Origin: Paraburkholderia fynbosensis
GTDB taxonomy: Bacteria > Pseudomonadota > Gammaproteobacteria > Burkholderiales > Burkholderiaceae
Assembly: GCF_902859935.1 (NCBI RefSeq)
Contig: NZ_CADIKI010000010.1
Location: forward strand, 1 to 64,000
DNA: 64,000 nucleotides
Direction: 5' to 3'
The translations under genes and the position numbers were made by a program. Shown piece after piece: positions 17,044 to 24,651 of the stretch. Each line of letters begins with the position of its first letter. The stretch's first letter is position 1. The notes under the pieces are model-generated. The model saw only the letters and a program-made list of their open reading frames with translations, was not told where the DNA came from and searched no databases.

Positions 17044-17520
17044 CTAGAAGTAATGCCGCGTGATGAACTCTGCCACACACACCGGCCGTTCGCTGCCCTG
17101 CCGCTCCAGCGTCACGCTCCATTGGACTTGCACGCCGGCGTTATCGACATCCGTGACCGCCTCGACCGCGAATTTCGCGCGCAGTTGCGAGCCGACCAGT
17201 ACCGGCGATGTGAACCGCACGCGGTTCAGGCCGTAGTTGACGCCCATGCGTTGTTCGATCGCGACCGTCTTGCCGAGCAGAGCCGGAATCAACGACAACG
17301 TCAGAAAACCATGCGCGACAGGACCGCCGAATGGTGACTCGTGCCGGGCGCGTTCCGGGTCGACATGAATCCATTGATAGTCGCCGGTGGCCTCGGCGAA
17401 ACGATCGACCTTGGCCTGATCGACGGTCAGCCATTCGCTAACCAGCGGCTCGGTGCCGATCAGCGCACGCAAGGCCGCCGCATCAGGCAGAGTCGCCGCA
17501 GGCGCTGCGACGGCCGTCAT
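17044..17520 (-). CDS. MaoC-like enoyl-CoA hydratase (second subunit)
   Basis: This 158-residue single hot-dog domain has the hydratase-2 motif: ATGDYQWIHVDPERA (catalytic Asp and His) and PVAHGFLTLSL. It hydrates trans-2-enoyl-CoA to (R)-3-hydroxyacyl-CoA in the known family. Its ATG overlaps the stop of the preceding MaoC gene by four bases, which suggests a fixed ratio and a heteromeric hydratase. It is last in the minus-strand operon, ahead of the terminator. Confidence 0.85.
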   Translation of the reverse strand: MTAVAAPAATLPDAAALRALIGTEPLVSEWLTVDQAKVDRFAEATGDYQWIHVDPERARHESPFGGPVAHGFLTLSLIPALLGKTVAIEQRMGVNYGLNRVRFTSPVLVGSQLRAKFAVEAVTDVDNAGVQVQWSVTLERQGSERPVCVAEFITRHYF

Positions 17521-17975
17521 ACCGCGGCTCCCGGACGACGTAGTCCAAACATGCCCTTCGAGCGCACCGTGATCACCGTTTCGCCATGCTGATTGATTCC
17601 CTCCCAGCGCGTCGACACGATGCCGCGATCCGGCTTGCTCTCCGATACACGCTTGTCGATCACGACGTTCATCATCGTGATCGTGTCGCCGACACGCACC
17701 GGTTTTAACCAGCGAATCTCGTCGATACCGGGTGAGCCCATCGACGTCGAGCCCGCCAGCACGTTGCGCACCAGCATGCCCATCATCACCGAACAGGTGT
17801 GCCAGCCGCTTGCCACCAGCCCGCGAAACGGCGACTCGGCCGCCGCCACCTCGTCGAGGTGGAACGGCTGCGGGTCGAACTTCTGCGCAAACTCGATGAT
17901 CTCTTCACGCGTGAACGTGTGCTTGCCGACTTCCGTGGTCGTGCCGGCTTCCATGTCCTCGAAACTCAATCCCAT
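17517..17975 (-). CDS. MaoC-like enoyl-CoA hydratase (first subunit)
   Basis: This 152-residue hot-dog protein has the motif KFDPQPFHLDEVAA and a Ser in place of His in the later motif (LVASGWHTCSV). The two MaoC proteins here are clearly different from each other, as in two-subunit hydratases where only one active site is complete. The upstream gene ends 35 bases before its start and the downstream one overlaps by four bases. It acts on enoyl-CoA in the cytoplasm; the substrate is unknown. Confidence 0.85.
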   Translation of the reverse strand: MGLSFEDMEAGTTTEVGKHTFTREEIIEFAQKFDPQPFHLDEVAAAESPFRGLVASGWHTCSVMMGMLVRNVLAGSTSMGSPGIDEIRWLKPVRVGDTITMMNVVIDKRVSESKPDRGIVSTRWEGINQHGETVITVRSKGMFGLRRPGAAV

Positions 17976-18010
17976 CGTCGCACCTCTTTTTATCCGGTTG
18001 AACGGTTTGA

Positions 18011-19138
18011 TCAGGCTTCGGCCGTGATGAAGCCAGGCAGCGCGGCGAACCGCGCGAGATGATGATCGACATCGCCCAATGTGGTTTCGATGATGGCGAG
18101 GCGCTTGAACAGATGCGCCGCGGCCACTTCGTTCGTGACGCCCATGCCGCCATGCAACTGCACCGCCTGTTGCCCGACGAAACGCGCGGCCTGACCGACC
18201 CGCACCTTCGCGGCGGAAATGGCGCGGCGACGCTCATCGACGTCTTCGCTCGAATAGCGCATCGCGGCCAGATAGGTGATAGAGCGCGCCTGCTCGGCGT
18301 GGATCAGCATGTCGACCATGCGATGCTGCAACGCCTGGAAGCGCGCGATCGGCTGGCCAAACTGCTGCCGCGTCTTCGTGTAGTCGACCGTGGCGAGATT
18401 CAGCGCGTCGAGCGCGCCGATCGCCTCTGCGCACAGTAGCAACGTGCCATAGTCCGCGATGTGTTCGAGCGCTGCCGCGCCCGCATGTTTGCCGGCGAGC
18501 CGACGCGCGGGCGTGGCGTTGAACTCGAGCGTCGCGGCGCGTTGCCCGTCGATCGTGCGGTAATCCGTGAGCGCGACGCCGGCCGCGTCGCGCGCAACGA
18601 CAAAGAGCGCGATCTCGCCGTTCAGACGGGCCGGCACGATCCACGCATCCGCTCCTGCCCCGTGCAGCACGACCGATTTCGTGCCGGTGAGTGTGTGCTG
18701 CTCGCCCTGCCCGCTTGCTGTCGTCTTTAGTTCGAACAGGTCATAGCGCGCATGCGGCTCGTGAAATGCGACGGCCAACTTCAGCTCGCCCTTCGCCGCG
18801 CGTTCCAGCAGCGATGCGTCTTCCCCCTCGCCCGTGCCCGCGAGGCGCAGCGCCTCGATGCCAACCGCGGTCGCCCAATACGGCTCGACGACCAATGCGC
18901 GGCCAAGCTCCTGCATCACCACCAGCATGTCGATCGGACCGCCGTTGAAGCCGCCCTGCGTTTCCGGCACCGGCAGTGCGGTCAGACCCAGTTCGGTAAA
19001 GGCTGCCCAGTGCGTATCCGACACGCCGGACTCCGAGCGCACGATCGCCTGGCGCGCTTCGAACCCATAGTTCTTATCCAGATAGCGCCGCAGCGCGTCG
19101 GCGAATTGCTGCTGCTCGTCGTTGAAAGTGAAGTCCAT
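18011..19138 (-). CDS. Acyl-CoA dehydrogenase, small-subunit type (PimD-like)
   Basis: This 375-residue protein begins MDFTFNDEQQQFADALRRYL and ends with the block QLHGGMGVTNEVAAAHLFKRL. Both are typical of the small subunit of two-component dehydrogenases such as pimeloyl-CoA dehydrogenase PimCD, and of the FadE28-type partner in actinobacteria. The central FAD/substrate region is shorter and more diverged than in the neighbouring dehydrogenase. It sits 10 bases downstream of the large-subunit gene, consistent with one heteromeric enzyme. Confidence 0.82.
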   Translation of the reverse strand: MDFTFNDEQQQFADALRRYLDKNYGFEARQAIVRSESGVSDTHWAAFTELGLTALPVPETQGGFNGGPIDMLVVMQELGRALVVEPYWATAVGIEALRLAGTGEGEDASLLERAAKGELKLAVAFHEPHARYDLFELKTTASGQGEQHTLTGTKSVVLHGAGADAWIVPARLNGEIALFVVARDAAGVALTDYRTIDGQRAATLEFNATPARRLAGKHAGAAALEHIADYGTLLLCAEAIGALDALNLATVDYTKTRQQFGQPIARFQALQHRMVDMLIHAEQARSITYLAAMRYSSEDVDERRRAISAAKVRVGQAARFVGQQAVQLHGGMGVTNEVAAAHLFKRLAIIETTLGDVDHHLARFAALPGFITAEA

Positions 19139-19148
19139 GCGCCGCTCC

Positions 19149-20345
19149 TCAAAGTCCGAGAATCATCTGCGCGATGATGTTCTTTTGAATTTCGTTCGAG
19201 CCGCCGTAAATCGACGTCTTGCGGTAGTTGAAGTAGTAGGCGGCCAGCGGCGCGGCATCGTCGTCGCCAGCGAGGCTGTGCTCGCGCTCGCCTTCGAGGA
19301 ACGGCACGTCGAACGGTGCCGCGAGCGGCCCGACGGCATCGAACATCAGTTCGGTCAGGCCCTGCTGCACTTCCGTGCCTTTGATTTTCAGCATCGACGC
19401 CTCCGGTCCCGGCCCACGTCCGCCGGCCTCATTGGCGACCACGCGTTGCACGGTGACTTCGAGCGCCATCAACTCGATCTCGAGACTCGCGACTTTGGCA
19501 GCGAATACCGGGTCCTGCAGCAGCGGTTTGCCGTTCTTTTTCTGATTCAGCGCAACGCGTTTCAGGAATGCGAGTTCGCGCTTCGACGAACCGACGCGTG
19601 CAATGCCCGTGCGCTCGTGGCCGAGCAGATACTTCGCATAAGTCCAGCCGCGATTCTCTTCACCGACCAGATTCTCGACCGGCACTTGCACGTCTTCGAA
19701 AAACACTTCGTTGACTTCGTGATCTTCGTCGAGCGTGATGATCGGCCGCACCGTGATGCCCGGCGTCTTCATGTCGATCAGAAGGAAAGAGATGCCCTCC
19801 TGCTTCTTCGCGCCGCTGTCGGTGCGCACGAGGCAGAACATCATGTCGGCGTACTGACCCAATGTGGTCCAGGTCTTCTGACCGTTGACCACGTAGTGGT
19901 CACCAACGCGCTCGGCGCGTGTGCGCAACGACGCCAGATCCGAACCGGAGCCCGGCTCGGAATAGCCTTGGCACCACCAGTCCGTGCCGTCGAGAATGCG
20001 CGGCAAATAGTGGCGCTTCTGTGCGTCGTTACCGTATTTCATCAGCACCGGCGCGACCATCGACACGCCGAACGGCAGCACCGAAGGCGCGCCGATACGC
20101 GCGCACTCTTCTTCCCAGATGTGCCGTTGGGTCGCGTCCCAGCCCGGGCCGCCGTATTCCCGCGGCCACGCAATCGCCGACCAGCCGCGCGTGCCGAGCA
20201 GCTTATGCCAGCCTGCGAAGTCTTCGCGGCCAAGACGCTTGTGATTGAGTACCTTGTCGCTTAGCTCGCGAGGCAGGTTCGCTTCGAGCCAGGCGCGGAT
20301 GTCGGCGCGGAATGCGTCGTCAGCGGGGGAATAGTCCAGATTCAT
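19149..20345 (-). CDS. Acyl-CoA dehydrogenase, large-subunit type (PimC-like)
   Basis: This 398-residue protein starts MNLDYSPADDAFRADIRAW and carries GYSEPGSGSDLASLRT, GQKTWTTLGQYADMMF and the C-terminal SIYGGSNEIQKNIIAQ. In the last motif the usual Glu before Gly is replaced by Gly, as in two-component dehydrogenases, where the base is supplied elsewhere. ATG 20345 has AGGAGAC seven bases upstream; a 12-codon upstream extension is not conserved. It heads the dehydrogenase-dehydrogenase-MaoC-MaoC set and follows a DUF1178 gene by 48 bases. Confidence 0.85.
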   Translation of the reverse strand: MNLDYSPADDAFRADIRAWLEANLPRELSDKVLNHKRLGREDFAGWHKLLGTRGWSAIAWPREYGGPGWDATQRHIWEEECARIGAPSVLPFGVSMVAPVLMKYGNDAQKRHYLPRILDGTDWWCQGYSEPGSGSDLASLRTRAERVGDHYVVNGQKTWTTLGQYADMMFCLVRTDSGAKKQEGISFLLIDMKTPGITVRPIITLDEDHEVNEVFFEDVQVPVENLVGEENRGWTYAKYLLGHERTGIARVGSSKRELAFLKRVALNQKKNGKPLLQDPVFAAKVASLEIELMALEVTVQRVVANEAGGRGPGPEASMLKIKGTEVQQGLTELMFDAVGPLAAPFDVPFLEGEREHSLAGDDDAAPLAAYYFNYRKTSIYGGSNEIQKNIIAQMILGL

Positions 20346-20393
20346 GCGTAGTGTCTCCTGGCCGCCACCATCCGCCGCCACGGAGCCACTGCG

Positions 20394-20816
20394 CTATTGC
20401 AGCGGTTCCTTCAGAGCGGCCGGGACCGGAAGCGGCATCACTTCGATGCCTTCTTCGACCAAGGCACGCGCGTCTTCGGGTGTCGTGACACCGCGAATGT
20501 TGCGTGCAGGCGCTTCGTTGTAGTGAATGCGCCGCGCTTCCTCGGCGAAGCGGTCGCCCACGTTCTCCGTCTTTTCCAGTACCTCGCGCAACGCACGCAT
20601 GACACGCGCCTGCATTTCGCCTGCGCCCGCCGGCTTTGCGTCGGTCGCGCCCGACAGATTCAGGCGCGGGGCCGACGGCAAACGGCTGACTTCATTCGCA
20701 CCGCAGATCGGGCATTCGACGAGCTTGCGCGACTGCTGCGACTCGAAGTCATCGGCCGAAGCAAACCAGCCTTCGAACCGATGGCCATGCGGACACTGTA
20801 AATCGAGGACCTTCAT
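20394..20816 (-). CDS. DUF1178 family zinc-ribbon-like protein
   Basis: This 140-residue protein begins MKVLDLQCPHGHRFEGWF and has CPICGANEVSRLPSAPRL. The Cys pairs C8 and CPIC would make a zinc ribbon, as usual for DUF1178. The C-terminal half is helical and charged. Function is unknown in the family. As the first gene of the minus-strand acyl-CoA operon it lies next to a palindromic candidate operator. It is often adjacent to NUDIX and nuo genes in Burkholderia, by my recollection; here an islet separates them. Confidence 0.82.
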   Translation of the reverse strand: MKVLDLQCPHGHRFEGWFASADDFESQQSRKLVECPICGANEVSRLPSAPRLNLSGATDAKPAGAGEMQARVMRALREVLEKTENVGDRFAEEARRIHYNEAPARNIRGVTTPEDARALVEEGIEVMPLPVPAALKEPLQ

Positions 20817-20863
20817 GTGGAATCAGGGCTTGCGTGCCAGTTTAGCGCAAAACGGAATTTTGT

Positions 20864-20875
20864 GAACGATCGTTC
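20864..20875. promoter_or_regulatory. 12-bp palindrome GAACGATCGTTC, candidate operator
   Basis: A perfect palindrome lies 48 bases upstream of the DUF1178 start, in an AT-rich stretch just before the minus-strand acyl-CoA operon. It shares the ACGATCGT core and the 12-bp length with the site at 10370. It is a candidate binding site for a TetR-type fatty-acid regulator. Confidence 0.45.
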
Positions 20876-21072
20876 GAAAATTATTACGGACGACGCATCG
20901 ACGTCAGATGCAGCGGATAAATCCGACGCGGTGCGCGATTTTAACGCTTTGCGCAAAGGGCTGCCGAAGGCTAGCTGATGTATGAGACGGAAGCCAGCCC
21001 AGACATAAAACGGAGTCGCCACAGTAATCGGCCTCTGCGGTCTTTGCGCGCTGGCCGCCGCCGTCATGGCTT

Positions 21073-21597
21073 CTATGACACGAGACTCGCAAGCTCGCAG
21101 TTGAGCCGTGGTTCGAGTTGATGCGCTTCCCTGGCGAGGTTGATCTGCTTCGCCGATTTTGCGACGTCCGACACGTCGGCCTTGATGTCATATCCACCGC
21201 GTTCGGACAGCCACTCAAGAATGTCCGACAGATGCCATACCGATGCACTGCCCTCGTGGACCGGTGGCGGGAAGTCGATCGGGTGGCTCAGCATCAGCTT
21301 GCGCATGTTTTGCCGCGACACGCCTGCAACCTCGGCAACGTCAGTGAGGCCGACGAAATCAGGACCCGCTTCGACGAGCCGCGCTGACGGCACTGCTCGT
21401 TTGATATCTTTGAGCGCACTGACCAATGCCTCGAACGCAGACCCCGCTTCGCGAGAAAAAAACAGCGCGATGCGGCCAGGTTGCCCGACGCCCACTGTTG
21501 CGTCGTCGCACCCTGCTTCGCCCAGGCGTTCGACGATCTCGTCGGAATCGCAATCCTGCGCCGCGAGCCGATACTTCAAGGTGAACACATATTCCAT
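21073..21597 (-). CDS. HTH protein, probable antitoxin/regulator partner of the HicA-like protein
   Basis: This 174-residue protein has two parts. Residues about 1-85 form an alpha/beta domain (MEYVFTLKYRL, then GQPGRIALFFSREAG). Residues about 85-140 form an AlpA/MerR-like HTH (FVGLTDVAEVAGVSRQN, then a wing ending HEGSASVWHLSDILEWL). A C-terminal helix follows. I know no named family for it. CAGGAG lies seven bases before ATG 21597. It is 54 bases downstream of a HicA-like gene on the same strand, so the two probably form a toxin-antitoxin-type operon in which this is the DNA-binding antitoxin. That role is inferred from layout and the HTH. Confidence 0.7.
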   Translation of the reverse strand: MEYVFTLKYRLAAQDCDSDEIVERLGEAGCDDATVGVGQPGRIALFFSREAGSAFEALVSALKDIKRAVPSARLVEAGPDFVGLTDVAEVAGVSRQNMRKLMLSHPIDFPPPVHEGSASVWHLSDILEWLSERGGYDIKADVSDVAKSAKQINLAREAHQLEPRLNCELASLVS

Positions 21598-21651
21598 ACG
21601 TTACTCCTGCGTCATTCAGCCTTAACCCTTCGCTGTTGAACAACCATGCCG

Positions 21652-21897
21652 CTACCGGCGAGCCGAACAGTTGTCGACGATTCGCCGCAAGTGCCTTGCG
21701 TGGTTGCCGGGATTCTTTGGCGTACTCCAGACACTCGATATGCAGAACTCTCCGCAACGACATTCCGCGTCGTTGTAAGGGCAGTAGATTTTTCCCCACG
21801 CGTGGCCTTTACCGCCGCGTTGAACCCACCAGCCGTGTTGCTCCGCATGGGCCAATGCGGCCTCGATCTCTTTCTTGGCGTGCGTTCCTCTCACCAT
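21652..21897 (-). CDS. HicA-like small protein, possible toxin
   Basis: This 81-residue basic, Cys-rich protein contains GWWVQRGGKGHAWGKIYC and WSTPKNPGNHARHLRRIV. The order Gly-Trp, a conserved His in a G-rich turn, then a Pro/Gly turn leading into a C-terminal helix matches the double-stranded-RNA-binding fold of HicA mRNA interferases, with H in GKGHAWG as the likely active-site residue. Extra Cys (YCPYNDAECRCGEFC) suggest a metal site not found in standard HicA. ATG 21897 follows GGGAGG (21904-21909) by six bases; a GTG at 21903 is possible. No HicB is adjacent; the partner is a different HTH protein. Confidence 0.68.
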   Translation of the reverse strand: MVRGTHAKKEIEAALAHAEQHGWWVQRGGKGHAWGKIYCPYNDAECRCGEFCISSVWSTPKNPGNHARHLRRIVDNCSARR

Positions 21898-21909
21898 CGA
21901 CACCCTCCC

Positions 21910-21938
21910 AATTTAGCTGCATCCAATTAGGTTGTCAA
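21910..21938 (-). promoter_or_regulatory. Sigma-70-like promoter for the HicA-like operon
   Basis: On the minus strand a perfect -35 TTGACA (21933-21938) is 17 bases from a -10 TAAATT (21910-21915). The -35 lies at the centre of the 40-bp inverted repeat. The predicted start of transcription would fall near 21903, almost at the first codon, so the message may be leaderless. Confidence 0.5.
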
Positions 21939-21958
21939 GTGACAACCTAATTGGATGC
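21919..21958. repeat. 40-bp inverted repeat, 19-bp perfect arms, 2-base spacer
   Basis: The arms GCATCCAATTAGGTTGTCA and its exact complement are separated by AG. It lies 22 bases upstream of the HicA-like start and covers its -35 element. It is most likely the autoregulatory operator of the pair; a transposon-end or attachment-site origin is less likely because no second copy is seen in the window. Confidence 0.85.
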
Positions 21959-22144
21959 CAACCTAGCCTCGCCCGCATACTTCGTTATCCGAAACAAACA
22001 GGGCGCGCCCGCCATCCCTCGGAAGATCCATACTAGTGCTACGGCAAGCGCTTGGCGAGACAGCCGGATGGCATAGGAAAGCGGCACCTTTTTTCAGATG
22101 GACAAAAAACCCTCGCTCGATATCGCGGCCCCTGCCAAACACAA

Positions 22145-22174
22145 AGCCCCTGCCGGTCATAGACCGACAGGGGC
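22145..22174 (-). terminator. Terminator downstream of the NUDIX gene
   Basis: GCCCCTGCCGGTC pairs with GACCGACAGGGGC (one mismatch) around ATA, and the minus-strand sequence then continues into T-rich DNA. It ends transcription coming from the nuo/NUDIX side before the islet. The rest of 21959-22229 holds no gene I can support. Confidence 0.75.
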
Positions 22175-22229
22175 TTCTCCAGCAGACTTCAAACCGACGT
22201 GCGCCACACACGCATCGCGCCTGGCAGCG

Positions 22230-22814
22230 TCACTCCGGCGCCGCCATCGCCCACTCACCCGAGAGTACCTTCTCCAGCCAGAACGTGCCGATGATCGTCT
22301 TGACATCGGTGATCTTGCCAGTGCGGACCCACTCGGACATCTCGGCCACGGTCGCGGTGAAGAGCTCGAGGAACTCGCCTTCGTCCAGCTTGCGCTCGCC
22401 CGCCGTCAGACCGCGCGCGATATAAATGTCTATGAACTCGGTCGAATAAGAGATGATCGGGTGAATGCGCGTCAAATACACGTATTCACGCGCGGTATAA
22501 CCGGTTTCCTCGCGCAGCTCGCGTATCGCGCACGCCAGCGCACCCTCGTTCGGATCGAGCTTGCCGGCCGGATACTCGACCATGACCTTGCCCATCGGAT
22601 AGCGGTACTGGCTTTCCAGCAGCACGCGGCCGTCGTCGAACAAAGGAATCACCATCACGGCGCCCGGATGCTGCACATATTCGCGGGTCGCGTGCTTGCC
22701 GTCCGGCAGTCGCACGGTATCGCACTTGAGCGTCAGAAACGGCCCTTCATGGACCGTCTTGCTGTCGACACAGGTCTCGGTAAGCGCGGCGTCGTGATTG
22801 GGAAGTTCAGCCAT
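22230..22814 (-). CDS. NUDIX hydrolase, ADP-ribose pyrophosphatase type
   Basis: This 194-residue protein has a perfect Nudix box, G-x5-E-x7-REL-x-EE-x-G (PAGKLDPNEGALACAIRE, then LREETGY), which binds the catalytic Mg2+. The Pro-rich and aromatic context (HPGAVMVIPLFDDGRVL, YRYPMGKVMVEYPAGK) fits the NudF/ADP-ribose diphosphatase group, which recycles ADP-ribose to AMP and ribose 5-phosphate. ATG 22814 is the family-like start; upstream in-frame sequence overlaps the DUF2818 gene. It is last in the nuo transcript before a terminator, a logical place for an enzyme of NAD-derived metabolites. Confidence 0.85.
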   Translation of the reverse strand: MAELPNHDAALTETCVDSKTVHEGPFLTLKCDTVRLPDGKHATREYVQHPGAVMVIPLFDDGRVLLESQYRYPMGKVMVEYPAGKLDPNEGALACAIRELREETGYTAREYVYLTRIHPIISYSTEFIDIYIARGLTAGERKLDEGEFLELFTATVAEMSEWVRTGKITDVKTIIGTFWLEKVLSGEWAMAAPE

Positions 22815-22857
22815 ATGCGGACCTCGGGACAGCTTGGTGCGCGACGGCGAGACGCCG

Positions 22858-23154
22858 TCAGCGGCGTTTGACGAGATATTGGAAGGTAAAGCCAGGAAAG
22901 GCGAACACGACGAACAGGGCGAAAGTGATCGCATAAAACTGCCAGCCCTGTTCGAAGCGGTTCCCCGCTCGCGCCTCGAGCAAAAAACCGAGCGCGCCGA
23001 CCACGAAGTACAGCACGATCAATTCGGCAATCCGGACCCACGCGCTCTTCTTCGCCGCTTTCAACGGCACCGCGGCGAAGAGACGCTGATTCAGGAAAGG
23101 CAGGTTGGCGCCGACGAGCGCCAACAGCACGATAAACCAACCCGCAGCCGACAT
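22858..23154 (-). CDS. DUF2818 family membrane protein
   Basis: This 98-residue protein has three hydrophobic segments (about 5-25, 42-62 and 70-90), typical of DUF2818. I know this family mainly from immediately after nuoN in beta-proteobacteria. Its start codon overlaps the nuoN stop by one base (TGATG), so it is translationally coupled to complex I genes. Function is unknown; an accessory or assembly role in complex I is plausible from position only. Confidence 0.82.
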   Translation of the reverse strand: MSAAGWFIVLLALVGANLPFLNQRLFAAVPLKAAKKSAWVRIAELIVLYFVVGALGFLLEARAGNRFEQGWQFYAITFALFVVFAFPGFTFQYLVKRR

Positions 23155-24626
23155 CAGAGCAGCAGCGTGTGCTGGATAGCCTGCAGGCAGGCGCGCAGCA
23201 GCGGATCCGGGACGATACCGAGCACCAGCACCGCGACACCGTTGAGCGCGAGCAGCGCACGCGTGCCAGTGTCGGCGACGATCGGCGATTTGTCTTGCGG
23301 CTCGTCGAAGTACATCAGCTTCACGATACGCAGGTAGTAGAACGCGCCGAACAGCGACGTGATCACCGCCAGCACCGTCAGCCAGGTCAGGCCGGCGTTC
23401 ATGGTTGCCTGCAGCACCGCGAGCTTCGCGTAGAAGCCGACCGCGGGCGGAATGCCGGCGAGCGAGAACATCATGATCATCATCACGAACGCGAACACCG
23501 GGCTGCGCTGATTCAAGCCCTTGAAGTCTTCGAGCGTGTCCGCTTCGAAATCGCGGCGCGCCAGCAGCATGATGACGCCGAAGGTGCCGAGCGTCGTGAT
23601 CAGGTAGATGATGCTGTAGAACATTGCCGAGCCGTATGCGCTCGCGGCGCCCACGGTCTTCTGGTCAACCACACCGGCCAGCAGACCGAGCAGCACGAAG
23701 CCCATGTTCGAGATCGCCGAGTAAGCGAGCATGCGCTTGACGTTGCGCTGCACGATACCGGTGATGTTGCCGACGATCAGCGACAGCGCCGCCAGAATCA
23801 CCAGCATCTGCTGCCATTCGACCGCGAGCGGCAGCAGGCCCATCACGAGGAAGCGCAGGCCCCACGCGAATGCCGCCACCTTCGGGCCCCCGCCGACGAT
23901 CAGCGTCATTGCCGTCGGAGCGCCCTGATACACGTCAGGCACCCACATGTGGAACGGCACCGCGCCCATCTTGAACGCCACGCCCGCCACGATGAAAATC
24001 ACACCGAACAGCAGCACGCCCGGATCGTAATGGCTCGAGCCGATCGCCTTGAACACTTCGTTCAGGTCGAGCGAGCCAGTCGCGCCGTACAGCATCGAGA
24101 TGCCGTACAGCAGGAAACCGGAAGCCAGCGCGCCGAGCACGTAGTACTTCATCGCAGCTTCGTTCGACTGCGGCACTTCGCGGCGCAGCGCGATCACAGC
24201 GTAGAGTGACAGCGACATCAGTTCCAGACCGAGATACAGCGTCAGGAAGTTGTTGCCGGAGATCATCACGAGTTGGCCGAGCAGCGCGAACATGCCTAAC
24301 AGGAAGAAGTCTCCGCGGAACAGATTGCGATCTTCGAGGTAACGGCGCGAATAAACGATCGATACCGCGTAGCCGAGCGACACCACCGCCTTCATCACGC
24401 TGGCGAACGGATCCACCACGTACATGTGGCCGAAGAAATAATGCACTTGCGGGTCGAACGCATTCACCGCAAACCAGACGCCGGCAACCAGCGTCGAGAA
24501 GAATGCGATGAAATACGTGGTACGACGACCGTCCTGGCCGACGAACGTGTCGTTGAGCCACGCGACGACCACGGCGAGCATCACCAGTGCGTCGGGCAAC
24601 AGAGCAGTCATAGGGGCGTTTTGCAT
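23154..24626 (-). CDS. nuoN: NADH-quinone oxidoreductase subunit N
   Basis: This antiporter-like membrane subunit of complex I is 490 residues with about 14 membrane helices. The hydrophilic-axis lysines and family blocks are present (AMKYYVLGALASGFLLYG, FKMGAVPFHMWVPDVYQGAP, KRMLAYSAISNMGF). It contributes one of the proton channels. ATG 24626 is used; upstream in-frame codons overlap the spacer to nuoM and are not conserved. It is the last of the 14 nuo genes. Confidence 0.95.
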   Translation of the reverse strand: MQNAPMTALLPDALVMLAVVVAWLNDTFVGQDGRRTTYFIAFFSTLVAGVWFAVNAFDPQVHYFFGHMYVVDPFASVMKAVVSLGYAVSIVYSRRYLEDRNLFRGDFFLLGMFALLGQLVMISGNNFLTLYLGLELMSLSLYAVIALRREVPQSNEAAMKYYVLGALASGFLLYGISMLYGATGSLDLNEVFKAIGSSHYDPGVLLFGVIFIVAGVAFKMGAVPFHMWVPDVYQGAPTAMTLIVGGGPKVAAFAWGLRFLVMGLLPLAVEWQQMLVILAALSLIVGNITGIVQRNVKRMLAYSAISNMGFVLLGLLAGVVDQKTVGAASAYGSAMFYSIIYLITTLGTFGVIMLLARRDFEADTLEDFKGLNQRSPVFAFVMMIMMFSLAGIPPAVGFYAKLAVLQATMNAGLTWLTVLAVITSLFGAFYYLRIVKLMYFDEPQDKSPIVADTGTRALLALNGVAVLVLGIVPDPLLRACLQAIQHTLLL

Positions 24627-24651
24627 GGTCTTTAAATTCCTCCGCTCGGCG

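Noticed and set aside
20876..21072. Possible degraded gene between the palindrome and the HTH gene
   Set aside because: Short frames on both strands are interrupted or lack similarity. I see no conserved motif, so no pseudogene is called.
21919..21958. The 40-bp inverted repeat as a transposon end or attachment site
   Set aside because: No transposase, integrase or second copy is visible in the window, and its placement over a promoter fits an operator better.
21963..22211. An 82-codon minus-strand frame upstream of the HicA-like gene
   Set aside because: It overlaps the terminator at 22145-22174, has no ribosome site, and its composition is unlike the neighbours.
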